From Streptomyces sp. 1222.5 (GTDB lineage: Bacteria; Actinomycetota; Actinomycetes; Streptomycetales; Streptomycetaceae), in the NCBI RefSeq assembly GCF_900105245.1, contig NZ_FNSZ01000001.1, positions 1,860,001 to 1,924,000 of the forward strand: a stretch of DNA of 64,000 nt, written 5' to 3'. Every line of letters begins with the position of its first letter. Positions within the stretch are counted from its first letter, which is position 1. Below the pieces are notes generated by a model. It saw only the letters and a list, made by a program, of their open reading frames with translations. It searched no databases and was not told where the DNA came from. Below, one piece after another: positions 32,805 through 41,036 of the stretch. A program made the translations under genes and the position numbers.

Positions 32805-33187
32805 TCTTGATTAACCGGCGGCATCAAACTATCGGCCGAGTCCGCAAATTCAACCAGCCCTTCTCCCGAAACGACAAGAGGCATTACCCCGCCAACATCG
32901 GATACGAGCCATCCCACGACATCTTCTGTAGTCACACCGTCATCTTCGTCATCCCACCTCGCGCGCCATCCGCCACCGGGTAGGACTCCGACTACACGCC
33001 CCGCTCGCTCGAGGCGACTGAAGTCAGAGAAGGAGGTGACTGGCCTTAGAGTTCCTGCTGCGGTATCAACGACGAGAGCAGCCCCGGTTACAGGGTCCCA
33101 CGCTTCCACGTCACGCATTCGGGCCATTTCTCCGCCTTCGACGCCAGAGAAGTATGCGGTCCAGCCGGTCTTGTTGAAGTATTTCAT
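32801..33187 (-). CDS. possible immunity protein for polymorphic toxin
   Basis: 128 residues from ATG 33187, with GAGGAG 11 bases upstream. MKYFNKTGWTAYFSGVEGGE, VEAWDPVTGAALVVDTAAGTLRPVTSFSDFSRLERAGRVVGVLPGGGWRARW followed by EDDGVTTEDVVGWLV. No family recalled. It lies directly after the toxin tail (33287) in the same direction, the place an immunity gene takes. Lower GC than its surroundings. The neighbouring DUF6233 start overlaps its stop. Confidence 0.5.
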   Translation of the reverse strand: MKYFNKTGWTAYFSGVEGGEMARMRDVEAWDPVTGAALVVDTAAGTLRPVTSFSDFSRLERAGRVVGVLPGGGWRARWDDEDDGVTTEDVVGWLVSDVGGVMPLVVSGEGLVEFADSADSLMPPVNQE

Positions 33188-33286
33188 AGAACTTACCACT
33201 CCTCGAATTACATCAGGCCGCGCCTTCAGGGAAGGGCTCCGCCGCACCCTTGAGTCTGGCGGAGCCCAAATCCACGTTACCTGACC

Positions 33287-33493
33287 TTAATTGAACATTT
33301 GGTTGATCGGATGTGCCGTGCGAAGCGTTCCATCCTCGTTGACTATCACGCGAATGCCCGACGCGTCGTGACCGCCGTCATTCTCGCTCAAAGTCCCGAT
33401 CCTCCTTCCGAAATCGTATTCGTAAACCGTTCCCGTTCTCGGATTTCCGTTTTTGTCTGGAGTGTTGGGGGTGCCGCGGCCGCGTTGTACCGT
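33287..33493 (-). pseudogene. C-terminal tail of a polymorphic (RHS/CDI-type) toxin
   Basis: The 68 codons before the TAA at 33287 read TVQRGRGTPNTPDKNGNPRT, then GTVYEYDFGRRIGTLSENDG, then GIRVIVNEDGTLRTAHPIN. That run (G-x-VYEYDFGR-IG ... IRVIVN-DG-LRTAHP) is how the toxin domain ends in many polymorphic secreted toxins. No start codon or N-terminal body is present; upstream codons overlap the end of the TPR gene in another frame. The fragment is followed by a possible immunity gene. I judge it a toxin remnant. Confidence 0.6.
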
Positions 33494-33494
33494 C

Positions 33495-34316
33495 TCAGCT
33501 AGGAGCTTCTTTGAAGCGTGCCCGCAGGGAATCCCCCAGGACGCTGAGGAACATGGCCCGGTGCCGGTCGTCGGGGGCGACTGCTTCCACCGCCGAACGC
33601 CCGACCGTCACGGCTTCCTCCAGGTCGACCGTGGCGCCGCGCCTCTCGTACCGGATCCGCAGGGTGTTCCCGAGGTTGCTGAGGTACATGGCGCGGTACG
33701 GGCTGCCGGCGGGTGTGGCCCGGACGGCCCGGCGGCCGACCGTGACGGCTTCGTCGATGTCGGCCTCGGCACCGAATGCACCGAACCGTGTTCCGAGGGC
33801 GTTCCCGAGGTTGCTGAGGTACATGGAGCGGTAGGGGGCGTCGGCGGCTGCGGCCTGAACGGCCCGGCGGCCGACCGCGACGGCTTCGTCGATGTCGGCC
33901 TCGGCAGCGAACCTGCCGAACCGCAGGCGTAGGGAATTGCCCAGGTTGCTGAGGTACGCGGCGCAGTCGGGATGGTCGGGGGGCACCGCTTCCACCGCCT
34001 GCCGGCCGACCGCGACGGCCTCGTCGATGTCGGCCACGGCGCCGCCCCTCTCGAAGCGGGTCCCCAGCGCGGCCCCGAGCCGGGCGAGACACTCCGCGCG
34101 TTCGTAGGGATCGCCGGTGAGGGCTGCTCGGAGGTCCTGGCGGCTGACCGCGACTGCCTCGTCCAGGTCCGGTACGGCGGCGGCCGCCCCGGACGGGGGC
34201 TGCACCGTTCGGCCCCGACCGTGGGGCGCCGCTCGGCCCCGACCGGCTTCGGCACGCATCCGAAGCGCTCTGAGCAGGTCCAGCACGCTCTGCCGTTCAG
34301 GCACCCGATCCCCCAC
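33495..34316 (-). pseudogene. TPR-repeat protein, C-terminally truncated
   Basis: 273 residues, GTG 34316. Four or five repeats with the pattern DIDEAVAVGRRAVQAAAADAPYRSMYLSNLGNALGTRF. Such repeats are the front part of CHAT-linked TPR proteins. The last repeat breaks off after GDSLRARF with EAPS and the stop, directly at the toxin fragment junction. The ribosome site is poor. Probably a remnant; the protein could still fold as a TPR superhelix. Confidence 0.65.
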
Positions 34317-34412
34317 CTACCTGCGTTCCGATCGCATCGAGGCTAGCGCCGACGCCGCCTCGGACACGGGGTATTCCGCCGATTGCGCCGTAACACGGTC
34401 ACTGCCGTGGGG

Positions 34413-35291
34413 TCAGGTGCCGGCGTGCAGGTGGGCGCCCCAGACGGAGGGTGCGAGGGGGAGTTGGCGACGCAGGTCGCGGACCGTGGCGTGGAGTGCG
34501 TGCGCGGCCCGTTCGGTGTCGACCTCCTTCGTGCTGTCGGTGAGATGGGAGTAGAAAGTGTCGGCGATGTCGGCTGCGTACCCGTCGTCGATCTCCCAGA
34601 GGGTGCCGATGACGTGGGCGAACCCGGCGAGCTGGAAGGCGGCGGTCAGGTGGATGGACTCGTCGAGCAGGTCCTGGTTCCGGGCCAGGGTGGTGGAGCA
34701 GGCTGACAGGTAGGCCAAGCGGGCGTGGTCGAGGTTGACCGGGGCGAGGCTCGCGACGGTGAGCGGCGCGTCCTGCCAGTCGTGCAGGAGCAGCATGCTC
34801 CGGGAGGGGTCGGTGGGGTGGCTCGAGCCGTGACAGGCGAAGTGCGCGATGGTGACCTCGGCGAGACGGGCGAAAACCGCGGACCGGGTAGGCATGCGAT
34901 CGCTCGTATGGAAGCCGCCGGTGCCAGGGTCGGGCTCGGCGAGCAGTACCGGGTGGGGCAGGCGGGCCATGAGCTGCGTGGCTTCCCGGGTCGCTTCCGG
35001 TAGCCGGTCCCGGTGGTGCAGGCCGGGCGTCGAGGGCATGGCGACGACGAGGGCTCGTGCCTGGGCGGGTGGCGGCTGGGTGCGTGGGCGACGGGCGTAT
35101 TTCAGCGCGGTGATGGTCGGGGTGTAGGAGGAAACGACCCGGTCCAGGGCTGTCCGAGTCCGGTAGCCGGCGTCATCGGGTCGGGTGTGGTGGCCGGCGG
35201 CGTGCAGGGGCAAGAGGCTGAGCAGACCGCCGGGCGCCCACCACACGCGAGGCCACGCCTGGCCGTCGGCGGGAGGCCCGTCGAAACCGAG
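34413..35291 (-). pseudogene. CHAT-domain (caspase-like) protein, N-terminally truncated
   Basis: Coding frame from the insert border 35291 (ALGFDGPPADGQAWPRVWWAPGG) to the stop at 34413. Shows the CHAT fold: ARALVVAMP, the catalytic His in TIAHFACHGSSHPTD and the catalytic Cys in LAYLSACSTT, then HLTAAFQLAGFAHVIGTLWEIDD. CHAT proteins are caspase-like peptidases, often with TPRs, in defence or signalling. Here the N-terminal portion is lost at the border, so no natural start remains; a GTG at 35246 could be used. Confidence 0.75.
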
Positions 35292-35292
35292 C

Positions 35293-35661
35293 GCGGTGCA
35301 GGGTGAGACACGCCTGGTCGGCCAGGAACAGCAGGGTGGCCGTGTCGTCGCAGACGACGTGCCTCACCGTGCCGCCCTCCTTGGCGACCTCGGCCCGCTC
35401 GATCCAGTCCGGGTAGTGGTCCGGCGTGTTCTTCTGCATGAACCGGGGCCCGTCGACGCCGTCCGGATACCTCTCCAGCATCAGCGGACGGCCCCGGACG
35501 TGCGGCAGCAGCCAGGGCGCGACGGACCGGTAGTAGTCGGCGAGGTCGCCCTTGGTGTATTCCGCGACGCCCGCACCGCCCGGGAAGAGCACCTTGCCGG
35601 GCCGCTGGATCCGCACCGTGCGGCGGCCCGCCCGGACGGTCCTGGCGTCGCCGGGGCTCAT
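35293..35661 (-). pseudogene. ligD-type polymerase gene, N-terminal half
   Basis: ATG 35661 overlaps the transketolase stop (ATGA). 123 codons of LigD polymerase N-terminus: RTVRIQRPGKVLFPGGAGVAEYTKGDLADYY, HVRGRPLMLERYPDGVDGPRFMQKNTPDHYPDWIERAEV, RHVVCDDTATLLFLADQACLTLHR. It ends where the C-terminal half at 23771-24373 begins. After the border the frame runs 40 more codons of unrelated sequence to a stop at 35173, so a 162-residue aberrant protein could be made. The primase/polymerase catalytic Asp pair is missing. Confidence 0.88.
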
Positions 35662-37505
35662 CGCACGACCGCCTCCTCCACCAGCAGCTTGGCGGCCGCC
35701 GCGATACCGGCGGCGTCGATGCCGGCCGCGTGCAACTGCTCGTCCGGGGCGGCCGATCCCGGCATCACGCGCACCGCGAGCCGGACCAGCCGGGGTACGG
35801 GCCCGCCGTCGGCGAACGCCTCCGCCACGGCGTCCCCGAGGCCGCCCTCCGGGTGGTGGTCCTCGACGGTGAGCAGGCAGCCGGTCTCCTGCGCCGCCCG
35901 GCGCAGGGTCTCCGCGTCCACGGGCTTCACGGAGTACAGGTCGACGACCCGCACCCGGATGCCGTCCTCGGCCAGCCGGTCGGCGGCGGCCAGCGCCTCG
36001 GGCACGGTGACCCCGGCCGCGACGACGGTCAGCCGGTCGTCCTCCGAGGAGCGCAGCGTCTTGCTGCCGCCGACCGGGAACTCCTCGTCGGGACCGTAGA
36101 CGACCGGGCTCTTGCCCCGGGAGGTGCGCAGGTAGCGGACGCCGTCGAGGCCGGCCATCGCGCCGACCAGCCTGGCGGTCTGGTTGGCGTCGCACGGGTA
36201 CAGCACGGTCGAGCCGTACACGGCGCGGAACATCGCCAGGTCCTCCAGGCCCATCTGCGAGGGCCCGTCCTGCCCGATGGAGACACCGGCGTGCGAGCCG
36301 ACCAGGTTGAGACCGGAGCCGCTGATGGAGGCCATGCGCACGAAATCGTAGGCACGGCTGAGGAACGCGGCGAACGTGGAGGCGAACGGCACCCAGCCGC
36401 GCGCGGCCATGCCGACCGCCGCGGCGACGAGCTGCTGCTCGGCGATGTAGCACTCGAAGAACCGGTCGGGGTGGGCCTTGGCGAACTCCTCGGTCCGGGT
36501 GGAGTCGCCGACCTCACCGTCCAGGGCGACGACGTCGCCGCGGGCGCTGCCGAGCGCGGCGAGGGCCGCTCCGAAGGCGTCGCGGGTGGCGACCTCGTCC
36601 CCCAGGTCGTAGCGCGGGAGCTGGAGGACCTCGGTGGTGGCCGAGCGCAGCACGGCGGCGGCCGGCGGCTCGCTGACGCGGACGTGCAGGTCGCGCGGTC
36701 CGCCGAGTTCGGCGATGGCCTCCTCGGCCTCCGGCAGGGGCTTGCCGTGCAGTCCCTCACGGTCCTCGACGGCCGCCACGCCCTTGCCCTTGAGGGTGCG
36801 GGCGAGGATCACGGTGGGCTGTCCGGTGGTGGACAGCGCCTCTCCGTACGCTCGGTCGATCTTGTCGACGTCGTGCCCGTCGATCTCGACGGTGTGCCAG
36901 CCGAAGGCCTGGAAGCGGCGGGCGTAGGCGTCCAGGTCGTGGCCGTGCCGGGTGGGGCCGCGCTGGCCGAGCCGGTTGACGTCGACGATCGCGGTCAGGT
37001 TGTCCAGGTTCTCGTAGCCGGCGTGCTCGGCGGCCTCCCACACCGATCCCTCCGCCAGTTCGCTGTCGCCGCACAGCACCCACACCCGGTAGTCGACGCG
37101 GTCCAGCCGCTTCCCGGCGAGGGCGATGCCCACTCCGACCGGGAGGCCCTGGCCAAGGGAACCGGTGGCCGTCTCCACCCAGGGCAGGCGCCGGGGGGTG
37201 GGGTGGCCCTCCAGCCGGCTGCCGAGCTTGCGGAAGGTCATCATCTCGCCGTCCTCGACGGCGCCGGCGGCCTTGTAGGCGGCGTACAGCAGCGGCGAGG
37301 CGTGGCCCTTGGACAGGACGAAGCGGTCGTTGGCGGGGTGTTCGGGACGCTCGAAGTCGTAGCGCAGATGGTTCGCCAGCAGGACCGCCATCAGGTCGGC
37401 CGCGGACATCGAGGACGTGGGATGCCCGGACCCCGCGGCGGCGGCCGCCCGTACGCTGTCGACGCGCAACTGCTGTCCCAGTTCGGCGAGTTCGGCGGTG
37501 TTCAT
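35658..37505 (-). CDS. transketolase
   Basis: 615 residues, single-chain transketolase. N-terminal ThDP domain: SGHPTSSMSAADLMAVLLANHLRYD, KGHASPLLYAAYKAAG, GSLGQGLPVGVGIALAGKRLD and CGDSELAEGSVWEAAEHAGYENLDNLTAIVDVNRLGQ (the ThDP/Mg motif GDGx...N is GDSE...N). Pyr domain from about 310: GEVGDSTRTEEFAKAHPDRFFECYIAEQQLVAAAVGMAARG. Acts in the pentose phosphate pathway. Its start overlaps the small repeat gene and its stop overlaps ligD. I recall the same gene order in S. coelicolor. Confidence 0.92.
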   Translation of the reverse strand: MNTAELAELGQQLRVDSVRAAAAAGSGHPTSSMSAADLMAVLLANHLRYDFERPEHPANDRFVLSKGHASPLLYAAYKAAGAVEDGEMMTFRKLGSRLEGHPTPRRLPWVETATGSLGQGLPVGVGIALAGKRLDRVDYRVWVLCGDSELAEGSVWEAAEHAGYENLDNLTAIVDVNRLGQRGPTRHGHDLDAYARRFQAFGWHTVEIDGHDVDKIDRAYGEALSTTGQPTVILARTLKGKGVAAVEDREGLHGKPLPEAEEAIAELGGPRDLHVRVSEPPAAAVLRSATTEVLQLPRYDLGDEVATRDAFGAALAALGSARGDVVALDGEVGDSTRTEEFAKAHPDRFFECYIAEQQLVAAAVGMAARGWVPFASTFAAFLSRAYDFVRMASISGSGLNLVGSHAGVSIGQDGPSQMGLEDLAMFRAVYGSTVLYPCDANQTARLVGAMAGLDGVRYLRTSRGKSPVVYGPDEEFPVGGSKTLRSSEDDRLTVVAAGVTVPEALAAADRLAEDGIRVRVVDLYSVKPVDAETLRRAAQETGCLLTVEDHHPEGGLGDAVAEAFADGGPVPRLVRLAVRVMPGSAAPDEQLHAAGIDAAGIAAAAKLLVEEAVVR

Positions 37506-37750
37506 GTGTCTCCTCGGTCTCCTTGCGCAGAGTCGTCGGGATGGGGGCGGTCCACCGGGTCAGGGGGATCGGTCCGCCTGACCGGGCCGGGGGCGGGGTG
37601 GCCGGGCGCGGTGTGCTCCGGCCTGCTCCCGGCGGGCTCCGCGCCCGGCTGGTTCTTCGCCGGTTCACCGCCCGGCTGGTTCTTCGCGGGCTCGCCGCCC
37701 GGCTGGTTCTTCGCCGGCTCGGTGCTCCGGCGGTACGGCTGCTTCGTCAT
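37502..37750 (-). CDS. small Pro/Glu/Gln-rich protein with 9-residue repeats
   Basis: 82 residues, all disordered, no family. Three copies of EPAKNQPGG occupy positions 11-36. Overlaps the flavoprotein stop (ATGA) and the transketolase start (ATGA), so it is translated as part of this operon. The conserved coupling suggests it is genuinely expressed; role unknown. Confidence 0.6.
   Translation of the reverse strand: MTKQPYRRSTEPAKNQPGGEPAKNQPGGEPAKNQPGAEPAGSRPEHTAPGHPAPGPVRRTDPPDPVDRPHPDDSAQGDRGDT
37647..37727. repeat. three tandem 27-bp units in small operon gene
   Basis: Units beginning GGCTGGTTCTTCGC start at 37647, 37674 and 37701; the third is partial. Each encodes EPAKNQPGG on the minus strand, with synonymous third-position differences, so the repeat is not a fresh duplication. 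Confidence 0.8.
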
Positions 37751-39150
37751 GGGGTCGCCTCCTTGCCGTCCGGTCCGGTACCGGACGCCGGCGGCGCCCC
37801 GGTGTCCGGGCCCTTCGCGGTCCGCTCCCCCGTGCGGTCCGGTCCGCCCGGTACCCGCGCCAGCTCGGGTGAAGCCGTGTCGAGGGGTACCGACCACGCC
37901 CGTACGAGCCCGAGCTGGACGCCCTGGCGCGGCAGTACGGCGTCCAGCAGCCAGTCGGCGGCGACCCGCACGCGGTTGCCGGGCAGCGACGCCAGGTGGT
38001 AGCCGCGGGTGACCGCGCCGGCCGCCGCGCCGGACAGCGGGACGCCGAAGGGGTTGGCTGCGGCCCGGATCCCGCCCAGGTCGACGGCGAAGCCGAGGTC
38101 GCGATGGCGGTAGGGGCGCCGTCGCCGGCCGAGGCCGAGCGAGGCGGCCACGTTCTCCCCGGCCACCCGGCCCTGCCGCCAGGCGTGCTGGGCCGTCATC
38201 GACGTGAACTGCCCGGGCCGTTGCAGATCCGGTACGGCGGCCGCGTCCCCGCAGGCGAACACCTCGGGGCGGCCCGGCACCTGCAGATACGGGTCCACGA
38301 TCAGCCGGCCCCGCTCCAGCGGCTGCCCGACGGCCTCCACCAGGGGATCGGGCCGCACGCCCACGCACCACACCAGCGTCCGGGACGGGACGAACTCCCC
38401 GTCCGTGAGCAGCACCCCGTCGCGCGTGGCCTCCTTCACCGACGTCCCCATCCGTACGTCCACGCCCCGCGCCCGCAGGACGCGGTCGGCCGTGCGGGAC
38501 AGCCGCTCGTCCATCTCCGGCAGTACCCGGGGCGCCACGTCCAGCAGGATCCAGCGCGGGCGCACACCGGCCGGCAGCGGGCTGCGGCGGGCCAGCTGGT
38601 CGGTGAGCATCTTCAGGTGGGCGGCCACCTCGGTGCCGGTGTACCCGGCGCCGACCACGACGAAGGTGCACCGGGCCGCGCTGGTGGCCAGGTCGTCGTC
38701 CGCCGCGGCCAGTTCCACCTGCCGGGTCACGTGGTCGCGCAGGTAGAGCGCCTCGGGCAGCCCGCGGAAGCCGTGCGCGTGCTCGGCGACCCCGGGGATG
38801 GGCAGCAGCTTGTTCACGCTGCCGACGGCCAGCACCAGGCGCTCGTAGCCGAGGGTGCCCGTGCCGCCCTCCGGATCGGTGTAGTGGACGGTCTGCGCGT
38901 CGAGGTCGACGCGGCCGGCCTCGCCGAGCACCGTCCGCACCCCGCGCAGGGTGTCGGGCAGCGACACGGTGACCCTGCGGGCCTCCAGGACGCCGGCGGC
39001 GACCTGGGGCAGCAGGGGCAGGTACAGGAAGTAGTCGGTCGGGTTCAGCAGGGTGATCTCGGCCCGGTTCCGGGTCAGGCGGGCCAGGGTGCGGGCAGCC
39101 CGGTACCCGGCGAATCCGGCGCCGACGATCACGACGCGAGGTCGACTCAC
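37747..39150 (-). CDS. type II NADH dehydrogenase-like flavoprotein
   Basis: 467 residues. FAD site: RVVIVGAGFAGYRAARTL at 4-21; NAD(P) site: CTFVVVGAGYTGTEVAAHLKML near 155; third motif FACGDAAAVPDL near 290. Second-type NADH:quinone oxidoreductase or carotenoid/flavin disulfide reductase family. The last 60 residues are Pro/Gly-rich. GTG 39150 is preceded by GGAGG at 7 bases. First gene of the operon with transketolase and ligD. The role beside transketolase is not obvious. Confidence 0.85.
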   Translation of the reverse strand: MSRPRVVIVGAGFAGYRAARTLARLTRNRAEITLLNPTDYFLYLPLLPQVAAGVLEARRVTVSLPDTLRGVRTVLGEAGRVDLDAQTVHYTDPEGGTGTLGYERLVLAVGSVNKLLPIPGVAEHAHGFRGLPEALYLRDHVTRQVELAAADDDLATSAARCTFVVVGAGYTGTEVAAHLKMLTDQLARRSPLPAGVRPRWILLDVAPRVLPEMDERLSRTADRVLRARGVDVRMGTSVKEATRDGVLLTDGEFVPSRTLVWCVGVRPDPLVEAVGQPLERGRLIVDPYLQVPGRPEVFACGDAAAVPDLQRPGQFTSMTAQHAWRQGRVAGENVAASLGLGRRRRPYRHRDLGFAVDLGGIRAAANPFGVPLSGAAAGAVTRGYHLASLPGNRVRVAADWLLDAVLPRQGVQLGLVRAWSVPLDTASPELARVPGGPDRTGERTAKGPDTGAPPASGTGPDGKEATP

Positions 39151-39374
39151 GGTGCGCCTCCGGCAGTGTGGCTCGTCCCAGGTTTTCCGCGTAACCGGGG
39201 CCGGTGCACCCAAACGCAGGACGGGTCACCCGTACGCCGGTCGGAGCACCCGAACGCCGTCCCGCGGGGGCCCTCCACGCCCGGCCGCGGCGGCGTTTCG
39301 CCCGGTCGCGTCCGGTTACCCGGCCCGGGACCGTTCGAAGACCCCCTGCCGGCGCTCCCGCGGAGGTGCCCCCC

Positions 39375-40331
39375 ATGCCCGAGTACGGCTATTTCCTGGC
39401 GACCGAGGAACACGACCCCGCCGAACTCGTCGAACAGGCCCGGATGGCCGAACAGGCCGGCTTCCAGGCGCTGTGGATCTCCGATCACTTCCACCCGTGG
39501 AACGACGCGCAGGGACAGAGCCCCTTCGTGTGGTCGGTGATCGGCGCGCTGTCCGAGGCGGTGTCCCTGCCCATCGAGACGGCGGTGACCTGCCCGACCG
39601 TGCGGATGCACCCGGCGGTGGTGGCGCAGGCCGCGGCGACGAGCGCGGTGATGACCGAGGGCCGGTTCCGGCTCGGCGTCGGCACCGGTGAGGCGCTGAA
39701 CGAGCACATCCTGGGCGACCGGTGGCCGCCGCTGCACGTACGCCTGGAGATGCTGGAGGAGTCGATCCAGGTGATGCGCCGGCTGTTCACGGGCGAGGAG
39801 GTCGACCACCACGGGAAGCACTACACGGTGGAGAACGCCCGCCTCTACACCGTCCCCGACGAACCCGTGCCGATCGACATCTCCGGCTTCGGCCCGAAGG
39901 CCACCTCCCTCGCCGCCCGGGTGGGCGACGGCTACATCACGATGATGCCGGAGGAGGAGATGGTCACCAAGTACCGCAAGGGCGGCGGCGGGACCAAGCT
40001 GGTCAGCGGCGGCACCAAGGTCTGCTACGGCACGGACCGCGACGACTGCGTCCGTACGGTGCACGGGCTCTGGTACAACGAGCTGCTGCCCGGCGAGATG
40101 GGCCAGGTGCTGCCCTCGCCACGGCACTTCGAGCAGCTGCACGAGCTGGTCACCGAGGACATGGTGCGGGAGAACGTGGTGTGCGGGGACGACGCCGAGG
40201 AGCACGTGTCGGCGCTGCGGGCGTACGCGGACGCCGGGTTCGACCGGGTGTACGTAAACCAGATCGGGCCGGATCAGCGGGGATTCTTCGACTTCTACCG
40301 CACGAAGGTGCTGCCGCGGCTCGGCGAGTGA
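39375..40331 (+). CDS. F420-dependent LLM-class oxidoreductase
   Basis: 318 residues, luciferase-like TIM barrel: YGYFLATEEHDPAELVEQARMAEQAGFQALWISDHFHPW, GVGTGEALNEHILGDRWP and FDRVYVNQIGPD are typical of the F420-dependent glucose-6-phosphate dehydrogenase-related class (TIGR03557 type as I remember). The ATG at 39375 follows CGGAGGTGCCCC. Divergent from the flavoprotein operon; ends at a terminator hairpin near 40451. Confidence 0.88.
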   Translation: MPEYGYFLATEEHDPAELVEQARMAEQAGFQALWISDHFHPWNDAQGQSPFVWSVIGALSEAVSLPIETAVTCPTVRMHPAVVAQAAATSAVMTEGRFRLGVGTGEALNEHILGDRWPPLHVRLEMLEESIQVMRRLFTGEEVDHHGKHYTVENARLYTVPDEPVPIDISGFGPKATSLAARVGDGYITMMPEEEMVTKYRKGGGGTKLVSGGTKVCYGTDRDDCVRTVHGLWYNELLPGEMGQVLPSPRHFEQLHELVTEDMVRENVVCGDDAEEHVSALRAYADAGFDRVYVNQIGPDQRGFFDFYRTKVLPRLGE

Positions 40332-40380
40332 GGGGCGGTCACTCTTCGTCGCCGGGTGCGGGTCGTCGGTCGCTCGTCGC

Positions 40381-40400
40381 GCAGTTCCCCGCGCCCCTGA
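40381..40400. repeat. common Streptomyces intergenic sequence
   Basis: GCAGTTCCCCGCGCCCCTGA. I remember this short sequence as highly repeated downstream of genes in Streptomyces genomes. Only one copy seen here. Function unknown; perhaps processing or termination. Confidence 0.45.
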
Positions 40401-40450
40401 GTGAGGTTGGGCGGCCCGGCCTTGGCGAAAGGTGCCGGTGTTGCGCGAGA

Positions 40451-40479
40451 GGCCCCGGCCACTCCTTGTGGCCGGGGCC
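40451..40479. terminator. strong bidirectional terminator hairpin
   Basis: GGCCCCGGCCAC (40451-40462), loop TCCTT, GTGGCCGGGGCC (40468-40479), then GTTCTTTT. Lies between the LLM gene and the converging Holin-X-like gene. Confidence 0.9.
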
Positions 40480-40505
40480 GTTCTTTTCCGGTGCTGTCCT
40501 GTTCG

Positions 40506-40955
40506 TCAGGCCCTGTGGTGGGGGCCGCCGGGGTCCGTGGGAGGCGGGGGCGGGGGTTCCGTCGGCATCGGCGGGTAGGGCATGCCGAGGCCGCTGGGCG
40601 GGCCGGGCTGCGGGGTGCCTCCGATCACGTGGTGCGGTGCGTGCGGCGTGTGGTGCTGCCCGTGGCCCGGGCGTGCGGCACCGCGCAGCAGGAAGGCCGC
40701 CACGCCCATGATCGCCGCGGTGATCAGCGCGGCCGCCCAGCCGGGGAGGCCGATCGCGAGGGCCAGGCCGACGGCCAGGGCCACCGCGGCGCCCGCGTAG
40801 AGCGCGGTGGCACCGGAGGCGGCGTAGAGCATGGCGGTGCGGCGTTGCTTGCGGCTCTGCTCGCGCAGTTCGTCGCGTACCGTCTCGCGTGCCACCTGTG
40901 CCAGCTCTTCGACAAGGTGCTTGTCCAGATGTTCCAGGTGATCCAAACGGTCCAT
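40506..40955 (-). CDS. actinobacterial Holin-X/phage-holin family protein
   Basis: 149 residues. N-terminal charged helix (HLDKHLVEELAQVARETVRDELREQS), then two adjacent membrane segments about 43-62 (LYAASGATALYAGAAVALAVG) and 68-90 (GLPGWAAALITAAIMGVAAFLL), then a Pro/Gly/His-rich tail. This layout matches the Holin-X family of actinobacteria. It is not linked to a phage here. Starts with ATG, divergent from the VOC gene. Confidence 0.75.
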   Translation of the reverse strand: MDRLDHLEHLDKHLVEELAQVARETVRDELREQSRKQRRTAMLYAASGATALYAGAAVALAVGLALAIGLPGWAAALITAAIMGVAAFLLRGAARPGHGQHHTPHAPHHVIGGTPQPGPPSGLGMPYPPMPTEPPPPPPTDPGGPHHRA

Positions 40956-41036
40956 GTCCTGCGTCTACCCGGTGGGAACGGCAGGTAACGCCCAGCACCC
41001 CGCGTCGCCGGTGCCGCCCCAACTAGGCTCGGACAC

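Larger units (their letters stand above)
24374..35292. mobile_element. 10.9-kb insertion that splits ligD (origin unknown)
   Basis: Defined by the two ligD halves: the N-terminal half stops after ACLTLHR at 35293, the C-terminal half resumes at WLSRTDR. No integrase, transposase or inverted repeats were found. The hexamer GCGCGG occurs at both borders (24371-24376 and 35291-35296), but joining at that hexamer would not restore the LigD frame, so it is at most micro-homology. Joining CAC-CGC directly to CCG-GGC-TGG or to TGG does restore the frame. Inner edges also cut genes (membrane protein at left, CHAT at right), which suggests capture of a broken DNA piece or a decayed island. The exact origin is inferred. 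Confidence 0.7.
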
